Assembly (NCBI GenBank): GCA_015179125.1
Contig: WHVA01000082.1
Coordinates: 124,001 to 188,000, forward strand
Direction: 5' to 3'
DNA from: Gautieria morchelliformis
Lineage: Eukaryota; Basidiomycota; Agaricomycetes; Gomphales; Gomphaceae
DNA length: 64,000 nucleotides
Shown: one piece after another, positions 1 to 12,019 of the stretch
How positions within the stretch are numbered: position 1 is the first letter of the stretch
Layout of the letters: every line of letters begins with the position of its first letter
Translations under genes and position numbers: made by a program
Notes under the pieces: generated by a model
Told to the model about the DNA's origin: nothing
Database searches by the model: none
The model's input: the letters and a program-made list of their open reading frames with translations, nothing else

Positions 1-626
1 TGAGTGAATGGGCTAAAACCAATGATTTGTTGTAGCTAAAGTCCTAGCTACTTATACAGTGGTGAACAGGGGTAAACCCCTATGGAAAATTGGATTAGGA
101 GTGCATACATCACTAATGATGTCAATGATGATGCTGTGTGCCCCTAGGTGGATAATCCATTGATGATGGTGTATGCCCCTAGGAGAATAATCCATTGATG
201 ATGATGCATGCCCCTAGGAAATACCCCTCTAGAATCCAATAACAGGCTTCAACCTCGTGGGTTGCGCCCACTCAGTGTTCCACCCTAATGTTGGAAACAG
301 TCTCAGCTATAAGCCAAGGATCGGAATCAATATCAAGTAGAGGGATCGAGTGTAGGAGAAGCTAAGTTGATATCTGAACTGAGGAACTAGGATACATGAC
401 TGGGGGGTTTATATAGTAAAGTAGTATGCAGGGTCAAAAGGGATCAATGATTGGAACAACGGACAGGGGAACAAAGGGCGGGCATATGGGGAACTAACTA
501 GGAAGGGAAGTCAGGGGTGATGGAAAGGTATGAAGAGAAACACGAAGGAAGCCAAGTAAACCCAAGGTTCCCGAGCGAGGACCAAAGCCGAGGCTTCGGG
601 ACCGGACTCGGGAATGGATCGTAACA
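1..626. repeat. LTR-like repeat (family E), partial copy with a 35-bp tandem repeat
   Basis: Bases about 240-626 match the complete family E copy at 3833-4305: both share the block around 'tcaac..gtgggttgc.cccactcagtgttcc' in order, the 'gggggtttatata' block, and a terminus of the form ..GTAACA/..TTAACA. The left part (1-240) does not align with that copy and holds 2.6 units of a 35-bp direct repeat (127-161, 162-196, 197-218; core GCCCCTAGG). No coding potential is seen. It abuts the decayed LTR of the Copia element to the right. The left end lies outside the window or has diverged. Confidence 0.5.
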
Positions 627-649
627 CCTCTTCATGGTCCAGGGAGAAA

Positions 650-1620
650 CAGTAAAATTTACATGTCAACAATTTTTTCATCTTTTATTTGGTATTTATC
701 TATTACTCATGGCGAAGCCTTGTGGGTGGTGAGGGGTGCATTGGAGTTTTACAGCTGTTCGAGACACATGAGACAAAGTCTGAATTTTCACTCTGTGACA
801 GTGTCAGGGGACACCCTGTTTTCCATTTCCAGTTCCGACACCACACCCAGTTCCGACTCCACTTCCACTTACGATTCCATCTCCGACTCCGCTTTCGGAA
901 ATGATTCCGCTTCTGGAAGAACTTCCACCGGTGCTGTTCGCTTTGCCAATTCCACTCCAATTTCCGACTTCCGCTCTCGGAACAGTGTCGGAAGTCAAGC
1001 AACTCACGTAATAGGTGGCATCAAGGGTCGATCCAGGGTCAGGGAGGCCAGGGGGATGCAGGGTTGATGACGGGTGCCAAGTGTTGTCCCTGGCTGCGTG
1101 GCGTAGTATAATACAGGCTCGCTGACATTGGTGGTCCTTAGACTTTTCTCTTCGGATTCCTCCTTGTCAGGTGAGAATCCCCTCTCTTGTATACTCTGTT
1201 CATTTATATGTACTTCGGATTCCCCCTTGTCAGTTGTGTGGTAGTTTGATCTCCACAGCCAGCTAGGGTTGCCCTTACAGACAGCCATTCAGAAAGAAAC
1301 ATGTATATCTTGATAACTAGTTGAGAATAAGACCTGATATTTTGTAAGAACTATATATGATATAGTATCTACCATTCAGTACAAAATCTATAGCTTATTA
1401 TGGTAGAACAAAGGAGATATAAAAATGTCTCCTTATTATAATCTACTCGAGATCTTGTTCACTTTTATACTAAATATGATGTCTAATATTACTAATTGCT
1501 TCAAGCTGTTGCTGTGCCAGTGCTGGTGCACTAGCATACTAGAGTTGAGAACACTCTCTAATGTCCAGCTATGTGCGTGCCAGCTCATCCTCAGCTGACT
1601 CAGCATCCCAATTACTAACA
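650..1620 (-). repeat. 3' LTR of the Copia fossil (interrupted by a solo Gypsy LTR)
   Basis: The LTR starts (element sense) at 1620 directly after the polypurine tract and runs leftward to roughly 650-664, where a TGTCAAC/GTTGACA-like end may lie. Without the insert at 802-1279 it is about 470-490 bp. A second, inverted copy of part of this LTR is present at 45765-45945, which supports its repeat nature and shows sequence continuity across the inserted solo LTR. The exact outer end is uncertain. Confidence 0.55.
802..1279 (+). repeat. Solo LTR of Gypsy family B
   Basis: The 478-bp copy begins TGTCAGGGGACACC and ends GGTTGCCCTTACA, as do the LTRs of the complete family B element (21612-22100 and 27377-27865). 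A perfect 5-bp target duplication GACAG lies at 797-801 and 1280-1284. It sits inside the Copia LTR, so it arrived after that LTR. No internal element sequence is present, as expected after recombination between two LTRs. Confidence 0.92.
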
Positions 1621-3832
1621 CTCCCCCTCAGTGAGAAGTCCTTTCTCCTAAACCCTAATTTCCCCAGTAAATACCTATGTTGGTGTAGATCCAATCCCTT
1701 TGTGAATATATTCACTACATTCTCCTTTGTTGGTACATATGTAACTGTTGCCTCATGAGAGGCCACTTTCTCATGGATAAAGTGATATGCAACATTGATA
1801 TGTTTAGTAAGCACGTGGTACGTTGTGTCATGCAATAGGGTGATGGCACCTGGATTGTCTGATCGGAGTGACGTAGGTTGATCTTGATCTATTCCAAGCT
1901 CCTCGATAAAGTGCCTTAACCAAATTAGTTGTTTAGCACCCTTGGTAAGTGCCATGTATTCGGCTTCTGTAGTAGATAATGCAATCGTTCACTGCTTTTT
2001 TGAGCTCCAAGCGATAGCCTCTCCTCCTAGTATAGCAACGTAGCCACTAATAGATAATGCATTGGTTCTATTGGCATAGTCTGAGTCGACGAATATTTTG
2101 AGCTCGAGACTGGGGTCTCAGCTGAAAGTTATTCCATCATCACGTGATCCGTTGAGGTACCTAAGTACGTGTTTGATTGCCATCTAGTGCTCAGCTCCAT
2201 AAGTGGTAGTGAATTGACTTAGATGCTGTATGGTAAAAGCTAAATCAGGTCGTGTACTGAGTGCTGCATACATCAGTGAACTGATCGCTTTGGTGTATGG
2301 TACTTTGATAGTTGGACCTGTCGAGTCCATGGGTGCTACGAGTGTGATCATCTTATGTAGGGGTGTAGATACAGAATGAGCTGTCGCCATATTGATTTGA
2401 TCGAGTACGACGTCGATATAATGCCCTTGAGGCATAGTTAGTGTTCTCTCCTCTCTATTCCTCTCAATCCTAATTCCCAGAATTTTCCTAAATCTGTCAT
2501 AGGGAACTCTTCATGAAGCTCCCCCTTGAGCTTGATCATCCCTTCCTCGGAATCAGCAAATAATCCGAAGTCGTCCATATATACTGATATCACTTCAATT
2601 GATTCCTTATCTTGTCTGATATAGACACATTCATTGGCTGTGCTTTGATGAAAGCCAAGATCGAGTAGTAATCCACATAGACGCTGGTGCCAAGCCCACC
2701 CTGACTGTTTGAGTCCATAGAGCACCCTGTGTATTCTTAGAACGCATCCAGATCCATCACAAAAACTGTCGGGCTGGCGCATATAGATTTCTTCTTCTAT
2801 AGTTGAATTGAGGTAAGCGCCTTTGACGTCCATCATCTCGATTTCCCAATTGTGTGTGTTTGCGATGACTAGTGTTCACCCCAGGTGGACATTGTGCGAC
2901 GCTCAGACTCAGACAGCATCACTCTGCTATATTGTTGTCGATTATTTGGCATACATAGAGAGTCGAATTTGACCACGGGTGATGTTATTTCATAGTAATC
3001 CATCCCTGGCCTTTGTGTGAACCCTTGAGCTATAACCCTTGCTTTGGCTTTGTCAAATTGTCCATCCGGCTGTGTCTTAGCAGCATATACCCATTGGCAA
3101 CCGATGGCTACTCGTCTGGGTGGCAATTCTGTTAGCTCCCATGTTCCAAGTGTTTTATGTTGATTCATTTCAACTTCCATTGCCTTTTCCCAGATCAGTG
3201 TGTCATCATGTGATACCACCGCTCTGTAATTCTTGAGCTCGGTGACAATTTCTCATGTTACATAAGCTTGCTCGGTACAGCCCAAGTCATTCAGCTTCCG
3301 GGTATCTGGCCTTTGGGTAATACACACGCTCTGGCGAATCTGTGGAGCTGGCGCTTGTTCAGGTGGATCAGGAATGGGCATTGTCCGGGGTGATGACATC
3401 TGTGGGGTAGATGGGATCAGTTCTGGCACATGCTTGCATGGTGGCTGCTCCCCCTCAAGCAGTGCCATGTCATGGTGTCATCATCATTATTATCCAGGAT
3501 AATATAGAGTTTATTGTTGTTTTTGTCGAATGTGATGTTTCTTGAAATCTGAACATGCTTCAAAGCTTTATTGTAATATTTCCAAGCTTTTGCTTGTTCA
3601 GCTACTCCAACAAATATATGCTCCTCTGCTTTTGGATCAAGTTTAGCCCAGCATTGATCCGGCACCATGACCCAGCAGTTTGTCCCGAATTCTTCTAGAT
3701 GTGCTATATTTGGCTTCTTGCCGAATAGTGCCTGGAACGGTGTTGTGTCATCTCCAAGCGCTCACATGGGTGATCAATTTTTGATATAACACACATAAGC
3801 CACAGCCTCGGGCCAAAGCATTTTTGGCAGGT

Positions 3833-4305
3833 TGTTAAGAACGTAAGTCGTACTTAAGACTCAACCCGAGGGCCGAGCCGAGGTTAACCGAAGTTTGGAA
3901 GCAGGGGGCTTGGCTTCAACTTTGTAGGTTGCACCCACTACAGTGTTCCTCCCTAATTTTGGGAAACGGATTCAGGAACAGATTCGACTATAAGCCGAGG
4001 TTCGGAACGAGGTCAGACAGAGAAGCGGAAAGACACGAGGAATCTAAGTCGATATCAGAACTGAGGAATTAGTATACATGACGGGGGGTTTATATACTAA
4101 TTGCAAGGAATGGAAAGAGGGCATCAATGCCCGTATCAAGCAGGAAGCAGGGTGGACGGACGATCATCAGAAATGGAACAGGACTATCTAGGAAAGGGGA
4201 TCAGGGTGAATGATGAACCGATAGGAAACCCGAGTTAAGCCGAGGGTTCCCGAGCAAGATCCGAGGCTGAGACCTCGGGTCCGGATTTGGGAACGGGTCT
4301 TAACA
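3833..4305. repeat. Solo LTR, family E
   Basis: The 473-bp copy starts TGTTAAGAACG and ends GGGTCTTAACA, giving inverted TGTTAAGA/TCTTAACA ends. Flanks are CAGGT (3828-3832) and TAGGT (4306-4310), a 5-bp target duplication with one mismatch. It splits the integrase region of the Copia fossil. A partial, more divergent relative occupies the left edge of the window. The parent element is not in the window, so its superfamily is unknown. Confidence 0.8.
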
Positions 4306-6560
4306 TAGGTTCTTGGTGAATATCATCGCCCGCACATGCTTGAGTAAGGTTCGGTTGAGCTGCTTGGCAATTCCATTTTGGGCTGGGGAGTATGGGGCCG
4401 TGGTCTCCATAATCATTCCATACTTTGTGCAAAAATCTTTGAAATTTTTGTTAACATATTCCCCACCATTATCCAAGTGAAACCATTTCAGCTTCTGACC
4501 CGTTTGGGTTTTGAGAAACACCTTGTATGTTTCAAAGTGCCTCAGCACTTCATCCTTGGCACTCCTGAAATAGATCACCATGTACCTGGATTTTATATCC
4601 ATGAAAGAATAGAAATACTTTTCATGTGACAGTCCCTCAGTCTAGGCAGGCCCCCATACATTGGATACTGTTAGATCACTGACCTGATCAACAGTGTCCT
4701 CGGCTCTTTTGGGGAATGGCTCCATGTGCCACTTGCCCTGTATGCATGCCTTGCACTGACTTGGTTCCTTTGACTTGTCGATTTCAAGTCCAGTAACTAG
4801 ATCATTGTTCTTCAGCATTTTAACAGAGTTTATACTGATGTGACCGAGTATCCTGTGTCATTTTTCCCATGACCATCCCTTTGCCGCTGCGGCAAAGTCC
4901 TGTGCCTCAATTGATCAAGTAACCCATGCCTTCATGCAGAACAGCCGCCTGCGCTTCTATCCCTGTGCAAAAATAACTCCAGCATGTGATTTGAGTTTGA
5001 CACCGGTGCCTGTAAATGTGGCCGTGTTGCCCTAATCAGTTAGATGCCCTACACTGATGAGATTGTTCAGCACATCCAGCGCATGCTTAACGTCACATAA
5101 CTCAATCGTGTTCATCTTGGCACCGACCCTGAATTCCATATAGACCATGCCTCAACCTTGTGTGTGGAGTACCGCACCAGGTAAAATTCCCGGGTGGAGG
5201 ACCAGGAAGAAAAAGCTCAGTGTGGGGTAAAGTGTCAACAACAGGAAGGGATAAGGAAGTGTGGCAAGAAGGCATAGAAAGTGAATTAGGACAGGAAAAT
5301 GACCAGTCAAGAGGGTCCTGCGGGCAAGGATGAGGGGTGGACAGGTTTGACAGGAGCCTGCTGACCTTGCCAACATCCTAAGCTGAGTTATCTGCATTCT
5401 TCATACAAGCAGATTTTCCATGATCAGAGCTGCCACAGATTTTGCATTTGTGAATACAACCTTATGCACAGGGAGAAGAGCATTTGCCAGACTGGAAGGT
5501 AAAGCAAGACTGCTTTGCAGTTGAAGAAGTGCCAGACTGCAAGACTTTAGATGAAGCGGATTTGGGGTTCCCATAGAGCTAAAGCGAAGCAAGTTCCACA
5601 TCCATCATGAATAGTCTCCCTCTTGCATCTCAGCCCAAAGATGAAATGGTACTGGAGCACTGAAAAGCGCTCATATCTCGTATAGATTTGATACAGGATC
5701 TGCAAGTATTCTGAGCAACTGTGCGTGACTTGATGGGCCAGCAAGTTTCCTGATGATATGATAAAGAATTGGAGCAGCTCAAAGTAGGTTACCGAGGGAT
5801 CATAAAGAGCATGGAAAAATGGGGGTAATCTTTAGGGGAGGCATCCCTCTCCTGCTGGGTAAATTCTCCTTTGTCTGAAATTGCAAATGTCTTTGTTTTG
5901 GCTTCTTCTTCATGTTGGTGTCCAGCTTGAAGAGATGACCAGGTCACAACTCATGTCGAGCAATAGCCAGCCGCAGCGCAGACTCAATGTGAGGGAAGAC
6001 ATACCTGATGCAGGGTTAAGGGATACGGGTGGCACAAAAGAAGATTGTGACAGTGAGGGCGCTGAAGGAGTGACAACGAAATATTGGGAGGAACCAGAGA
6101 AGCAGATGGGTGCTACTGCGGCTGAGACGGCTGCTGCGGCATTGGAATTGACTGCTGTTGCAACGTTGAGGATGGCAGGGACTGCTGCCGCGTCGAAGAC
6201 GGCAAGGACTGCTACTGAGGCGCCCCCTGAGTTGCTTGCTGTGACTGCTGCAGTAAAGAGAGCAACGTCGCAATACGCTGGTCCGTAGAGGAGGTCGTTG
6301 GAAAGGGGGAGTGGGCCCAGACCCATCACCAGAAGGAACATCCGGCTAAAGTGAAGGGGTGGGAATGGCGTCAGTTGCAGAGCGAGCAGGTTGCTTCTCC
6401 CTGGACCGAGAGTTGGGCGGTGCAGGGCCGTCGCCGTGAGGTGCCATCGAAGAGTGTTCTATTTGAAAGGATGGGACTGAACGGCGGAAGCTTGTGCCAC
6501 TGCGCAGAGCGATACCTGCAAAAAATCGAGAGCTCGAAGCCTTAATGGTGGTTATCGAGC

Positions 6561-7026
6561 GTGAGATGAGAATGACGCAAAGAAAAGGGGAGCATGCGAG
6601 CTAGGACCCACGTGACTCGTCATAGACCCTGGAACAAACCAGAGCGTATTAGTAATGCGTGTCTCACCACCCTATTCTAGTTGTCAAGCGTTTCTTTCTC
6701 CCTGCTGTTTCGTCTACCTCCCGTTCTCCCACTCTAGTAGTCTTTGTATCTTACGGTACTCCGGCATCAATTCCACAGTCACGACGCTCCCCGCGGAGAC
6801 GCCGCGACGATTTTCGACTTGGTTATAGTGTGAAATAGTGGGAACCAAGCGTGAATGTTTCTGCGGAAACACAATTTGTAATTCAACCTCCGCCCCTAAA
6901 TTTCCGCATACGGAAATCCAGCGCTTTGTTCATGCGCCGCCTAAGGCGTTTGCGCACCGCACACAATAGTCTTGGCTCTATGTCTGATCTTGTAGACGAT
7001 ACCGCAAAGTAAGCCCCCTAAGGACC
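6561..7026. other. Intergenic, upstream of the C2-domain gene
   Basis: This stretch carries pyrimidine-rich tracts (about 6680-6745) typical of fungal promoters. No TATA box in a convincing position and no gene is seen. Confidence 0.4.
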
Positions 7027-8596
7027 ATGCCTTTCTTTCGTGTTCGTTCCCATGCTCGCGATGCTTATACGGACGCAAAAAGGTCCCTAGACCGCATCAA
7101 GCTACGCGCCCAAGAGGCCACACGCGACGCTGTGGACAGCTCCATTGGAAGTCACAGGCATACTCTCGTGGATGTGAGCGTGCAGTTCATCGGTGCAAGT
7201 GGGTTGCCCAAGATGGATGTGCTTGGCAGCGCCGACCCGTACTTCGTTGCCACCATTGATAATAAAATCAAGTTCACGTGCGTCCATTTGCCAGCACTTC
7301 GATGAGCGTTGTACTTAGGTGTGGTTGCATTCAGCTCAGCAGTGCAGACCAACACGTTAAGTCCCGTGTGGAATGAACTGTGGCATGTCAAGAATGTGCC
7401 GACTGACGGGAAGCTGAAAGTGACTGTGTACGACAAAGATGTAGGAGTACCAAGGGATGATTACATAGGTGCGATGCTCTCGAGAAGTCAGCCGTTGTAG
7501 TTCTGAACAAAACTATCGTAGGTGTGTGTGAGTTAAGTTTGGAGAGTGGCGCAAAGGAAGAGGCCATCCAGGGTTCATTCAAACGGTCGAAGGGCACTTT
7601 CTGGGCAAAGGTGCGCCCGCCATGCGTCCCGCACTTCGTGACCTTAACTCTTCGTAGGTCACGACCCGACCTGCTTCTTCCCCGTCTCTTCTTCCATATA
7701 CCTTCGACGGTCCCGTAGCGTACTCTCGCCATTTCTCACCCACAGTAGGCCTGCTGACACAACTCGACGACAACGGCAAGCGTCTCTACTCGACGTGGAA
7801 AATCCGCATCAAAGGCGTACAGTCCTTCCTCAGTGGGCCCCCTCAACACTGGAACACCGCGTACAGTGCCGCACAGCACATCTTTGGCTCAAGCCCGACC
7901 TCGCTTGCGTTGCGTGCTTCCATCCAGGCAGGCCATCGCATGCTATACGCGCGATCCACGCGCAACGGGTTTGGCACGATCGAAACCGCCGCGGACATAT
8001 TTGCGCTGCTCCAGGGTGGACGGGCAGCCCCACACCGTGTCAAGCCTGCTGTCTACACATACATTGTCTCCATGGACGATGACACCCTACGCTTCAGTGA
8101 AACTGGTGCGGCGTTCTTTGTCGACTTTGCATCGAAGCACGCGCTGCACGCCAACTGCGCCGAGACGGTGCGGTACAGTGGCGAATTTCACCCGCGGCCC
8201 GCAGGCGGCTGGTCGGCGTTCAACGAGAACGCACAGACCGACGCGGATGTGCGGTGGGAGATTGTGATTGACAATAACAGTGGGACGTATGCGCCTGACA
8301 AGGCGCTCCTCCCGCAGCTTCGGGAACTGGTGGAGTATAACTTCCCTGGTTTCGGGGTCGTTGCGTTGGATCGGTCGGATCCGGAGCTGGAGCAGAGCCG
8401 GGAGGCGTGCAGGGAATATGCGCTGCGTTGTCGTGCGGGGCGTAAGGAAGAACTGCAGCCGAATAAACACCAGGAGGGTGAGGAGACATTGAATCACCGA
8501 GTGGCTGCTGAGTCCGTTTCGCCACCAGAGCAGGGGCTTACGACCCAGGATGGAGAAGTTGAAACTCTTACGGGCGGCATACCGGGGGAGGTGTAA
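7027..8596 (+). CDS. C2-domain protein, four exons, 470 aa
   Basis: Exons 7027-7277, 7335-7468, 7522-7610 and 7658-8596 give 471 codons in one frame, with introns of 57, 53 and 47 bp that all have GT..AG ends. Residues about 45-150 form a C2 domain: a first Asp loop (KMDVLGSADPYF) and a second Asp loop (YDKDVG..DDYIG) carry the acidic residues that bind calcium in this fold. The larger C-terminal part (from YTFDGPVAYSRHFSP) resembles a conserved region I associate with uncharacterised basidiomycete C2 proteins; it has no catalytic motif I know. No signal peptide or membrane segment is visible, and the first 40 residues are basic and helical. A calcium-dependent membrane-binding role is inferred from the C2 domain only. 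The start is the first in-frame ATG. It converges on the Ser/Pro-rich gene on the other strand. Confidence 0.85.
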
Positions 8597-8824
8597 GGAT
8601 ATGGCGAGTGTCTATACGGTTCCTGTTTACTAGTTTAAGTATAGCTAACTCACCTTAGCTTAGTCCACGTTTAATCTAATTACTGTAGTAATATCGGGAA
8701 ATAAATATTTGTGATTATTAGCTTCCTATGAGATGCAGTTAACAAAAAAACAACACAATACTTTGAGTTACATGCTGTTAACACAACAATACACCAGATG
8801 TGCCCCGTGAACCCTCTTCTACTT
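8597..8824. other. Short spacer between convergent genes
   Basis: AT-rich 3' flanks of the C2-domain gene and of the minus-strand Ser/Pro-rich gene meet here. No further gene is seen. Confidence 0.4.
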
Positions 8825-10474
8825 CTAAGCCATACCCACGACTTCCCATTCCTGTGAATCCTCTGCGCTTATCACTTCTCTCGCTAGCGCACTTCCAGGT
8901 CCCTTTCGTTTCTGGCTTATGTTCGCTTTCTTTAGCGAAACATCCATCTCTGCAACCATCCCATCCTCCGCACCGCTCATATTTCCAGCCTCAATGAGGC
9001 TTCGCATCCCAAGATGTCGTCGGCGCATCGTCATACGTGCGACAAGCCGCCGCATCGCAACTGTGCGGTCGGCCAATGATGTAGACGAGACCGGTAGTGG
9101 GGGTTCGAGGGAGAGATCAAGGCCCAGGCCCGACTCTGATATCAACGTTTTCTGTGGAGCAATATATAGTATGTCCTCGTGTGGAGGATCCGCCGCCTCG
9201 TGGGCCGCAAGGTGCATGCTCGAGCCTTCAGGCTCCGGAGAATGCAACGCGAGCGCCGGCGGTATTGATGTCAAGGCCGCGGGCCCTATACCCAGGTCCT
9301 TCGTCGCGTCAACAGCTGAGAAATGCGCTGGTACCAGTGGTTCCGCGCCGGAAGTGATGGGGGCGCCCATCAAGGTCACATTCTCGTGTGGCCTCGCACC
9401 GCACGCCAAGCAGAGCAACGCGTGCACTCCAACACCAAGGATGATGCGGAGCTCCTTTATCCTTTCCTTATCTTTTTTTCGTCGGCGCTTTTCCTCGGTA
9501 CGTTCTAGCATGAGGGAGGTAGCGAGGGTGCGGTAGGCGTGCAGCGCTTCTGTTGGTGTTGGAAGAGACTGGTCTGGCGGGTGCAAACCAGCTGCAGTCG
9601 GACTTTCGTTGACCAGTCCGAGGGTAGGGTTGTCACAAGGGGGCGTGGTGCTGGTAGCGCTGCTCCCATGAGCGTCTCGCAACGCAGCAACCGCATGCCC
9701 TAATTCTCGTTCTCTTCCGCGAAGGGCTGCATTGCGCAGGCGACTATTAAACTCTGCATGTACGGTGCGATCACGAAGCGACATGAGTGCCTTGTGCTCG
9801 GTATGCAACCGTTCCGCAAGGGGAGAGTGCGAGATGTGGGAATAAATGGGTTGGCTTGACGCCACGTTATGTGTGTCTTCAATGAAGCGTGGGTGAGTGT
9901 CAAACTCAGAGCCTAGGGGTGGCAACGCTGAGTTGCTATGGATGGGCGACGGTGGAGAGAGCTGTGGGCAGTCGTCCATGTCAGGCTGCCAGTCGGTGTC
10001 TGGGAGTAGCGTGAGTGATCTCCGCGATGGTGAAGGTGGAGATAGCGTTGGTGGTTCGTCCATGTCCATATCATCATAAGGAGCGTGCACATTGTCCAGT
10101 TCTGGGAGCATTTCCATGGTGCGGCGTGAGGGCGAGGGTGGCGAGACCAAACTCATGTCCCAGCCGGCATCCTCGACATCGGGGAAACGATGCTGCCCGT
10201 GAGCATGCTCGTCGTCGATTGCGAACGGGGTGATGTGATAAATATCATCGATCTGGCTCTCGTACCACAGCGGGTTGCGCACTGGGACGTCCTCGGGCGT
10301 CCTCAATGGATCGCTATGGCCACGACCGAGTGCGCTGGTGTGGTGCGCTGGTGGCGGTATATCGATGAGGGGACGCTCAGGCTTGAACACGGAGAACAAG
10401 GAGCCAGGCTGATCTATGGTGTTCTCCCAGGTCATTGCGTCTGAGGATGAGGTAGAAAGAAAACAGAGACGCAA
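8825..10474 (-). CDS. Ser/Pro-rich hypothetical protein, 549 aa
   Basis: One long uninterrupted reading frame. The protein is acidic and disordered in its first half, with three spaced copies of a LSPPSPSRR-like motif (roughly residues 110-190) that look like proline-directed kinase or SH3/WW sites. The middle is Ala/Arg-rich and helical, and residues near 320-345 form a strongly basic segment (EEKRRRKKDKERIKELR) that may be a coiled coil or nuclear signal. It is followed by a small CLACGARPHENV segment. The C-terminal third has Arg-rich helices. I do not recognise the family; the codon use and length support a real gene. A second Met at residue 13 (MTWEN..) could be the true start. It ends 228 bp from the end of the convergent C2-domain gene. 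Confidence 0.7.
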   Translation of the reverse strand: MRLCFLSTSSSDAMTWENTIDQPGSLFSVFKPERPLIDIPPPAHHTSALGRGHSDPLRTPEDVPVRNPLWYESQIDDIYHITPFAIDDEHAHGQHRFPDVEDAGWDMSLVSPPSPSRRTMEMLPELDNVHAPYDDMDMDEPPTLSPPSPSRRSLTLLPDTDWQPDMDDCPQLSPPSPIHSNSALPPLGSEFDTHPRFIEDTHNVASSQPIYSHISHSPLAERLHTEHKALMSLRDRTVHAEFNSRLRNAALRGRERELGHAVAALRDAHGSSATSTTPPCDNPTLGLVNESPTAAGLHPPDQSLPTPTEALHAYRTLATSLMLERTEEKRRRKKDKERIKELRIILGVGVHALLCLACGARPHENVTLMGAPITSGAEPLVPAHFSAVDATKDLGIGPAALTSIPPALALHSPEPEGSSMHLAAHEAADPPHEDILYIAPQKTLISESGLGLDLSLEPPLPVSSTSLADRTVAMRRLVARMTMRRRHLGMRSLIEAGNMSGAEDGMVAEMDVSLKKANISQKRKGPGSALAREVISAEDSQEWEVVGMA

Positions 10475-11559
10475 ATGTGGCCGTGACCTCGTGTATCAGA
10501 ATCGATTCATGCAAGATACACCACAGCGCTGTCTTCGAAAACGTGTAAGCCGCACACTTCTGTTCGGAAAACTGGACTCGAACGCTCAGCGCTCAAGTAC
10601 TCAGTCAACAAACTTTCTGGGAACTCCGCGGAACTGGGCACGCGCCTGGTTGGCCCTGCCAGAACCTGTACATTCCTGTGCTCCCGCGCTCATCGTTTTT
10701 GGTCTCTTGTTCAGACGGGTCACCAGATTGATATGTCTGGAAACTATCGGCTGGGGCTTTCCACTCTCGCCATTCCGGCACCGCGAGGGCCTTCCGAACC
10801 GGACCTGACAGATCAGCACCGATGACATGTTCTCACCCAAACCTGATGGACAGGTAGCCGAACTGAATGACAGGCGTCTTCTCTTGGTTTCAGGTGCCAA
10901 TCTTCAAGCAGAGCTTACAACCATGTCTAGCCGTCCAAGTATTGAGTCCATCACCCGACTAAAGTTCCTCTCAGTTCCTCTCAGTTCCTCTCAATTCCAC
11001 TTACAGTACACTTCAACTTAATGCCAACGAGTCTCCATCTGGACGCAGACAGTATGAGCATGATAATCATGCTTTTGTGATGCCTTTTACGATCAAGTCG
11101 TTCCGCTTCCATGTCTTTCACACGACATGCAAATATTGAAGCTCTACATATTCTTGGTTGGATATTATTGGTATCGAGGCTTCGAAACGCAACGCTAACC
11201 ATGTTCAGTGTATGTAGAGTTCTTCAGCTGCTTTCGGACTGGTGAGCAGTTAAAGGCCTCAAGTAGTACGGCGTGGTTTGCTGCAGTGGATCGCCCTGAT
11301 CTTTTAACGACCCCTTTCTTTGGAACGATTGTTGCGATCGCTCTGATAGTCCGTTTATGCTGAGACAATCCTCCGAACTTGGTAAAGATTCCTCTTTATG
11401 TATAAGCCCGTGTTGGATCTGAAAGAGGCAGATCATATCATCACATGGCTGTGACTGACTTCCATGTCCTTCGAGGACACAGCAGATACCCTAGATCCCA
11501 AAGCAGACATAGCATGCTCCATCCGAATCTCCGCTATCTTTTTCTTTCCCTTTTGCCTT
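10475..11559. other. Intergenic stretch without a recognised gene
   Basis: No gene could be supported. At about 10970-11000 a 10-bp unit (TCAGTTCCTC) is repeated three times in tandem. Part of the stretch near 10475-10560 is the probable promoter of the minus-strand Ser/Pro-rich gene. Confidence 0.4.
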
Positions 11560-12019
11560 CAGGGGTTTACTTGATAAGGTAGAGCTTGTACACTGCACCC
11601 TCAAAATTCGTGAGCTTCGTCTTATCATTTTTGACAATGCAGATGACATGTTCGACATGCTTCCCAACAACCTGGACTTGCCTAGCGGGCCGCATCAGGA
11701 AATGTGGAAAGCTTGCGCAGAGCGATATCAGCGGTGTGTGCGCGATGGCGAAGGGCGGTATATAGGGACGTGCCCGGTGTACGCCGGCATGCTATACGGT
11801 ATAAGCACACCAAGGCTAGTATTCTTATCTCGTACGTACCGTTTACTTGATGCTCGTGCAGTAGATCTCACTGCAAAATTTCATGGGGGGAGGATACTTG
11901 TCCGAAAATTATCGTCACTGTATGACACTTATCACAGGCAGCTTCTTTTGGTCGTGTCAACCACTACTTGTGATGGTTATGCCCTAATAGGTGTGTTACA
12001 GTCTCTCCTGCGTAAATAA
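11560..12019 (+). CDS. Unidentified coding-like piece
   Basis: A frame open from about 11580 encodes FDNADDMFDMLPNNLDLP and continues to a stop at 12019, with an optional in-frame 63-bp intron (11801-11863) with GT..AG ends. Amino-acid composition (Trp, Cys, His, balanced charges) looks like real protein. I do not recognise the family. The 5' end is not resolved and it may be a pseudogene or one exon group of a longer gene running toward 13200. Confidence 0.3.

Larger units (their letters stand above)
627..6560 (-). mobile_element. Copia (Ty1-type) LTR retrotransposon fossil
   Basis: Reading on the minus strand the parts are: gag with a glutamine-rich stretch (about 6340-5400) ending in a CCHC zinc knuckle near 5440-5400; the GAG-pre-integrase region and integrase core (about 5150-3670, split by the solo LTR at 3833-4305); reverse transcriptase (about 3220-2190, with a YMDD-type motif near 2580); RNase H (about 1955-1569, motif RSDNPGA); a polypurine tract at 1632-1621; and a 3' LTR starting TGTTAGTAATTGGG at 1620. 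No 5' LTR is recognised at the right side, where sequence passes into the promoter area of the C2-domain gene. The element is badly broken, with well over ten interruptions, so it is old. It also contains a solo Gypsy LTR (802-1279). Confidence 0.8.

Noticed and set aside
5881-6288. Alanine-rich plus-strand frame
   Set aside because: It is the antisense of a glutamine-rich gag region of the Copia fossil; composition is a by-product of CAG/CTG-type codons.
7830-8525. Several overlapping frames on both strands inside the C2-domain gene
   Set aside because: They are antisense or out-of-frame to exon 4, whose protein is conserved and continuous with exons 1-3.
8919-9536. 205-aa plus-strand frame opposite the Ser/Pro-rich gene
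   Set aside because: The 549-codon minus-strand frame is longer, has motif repeats and ordinary composition; the plus frame is its shadow.
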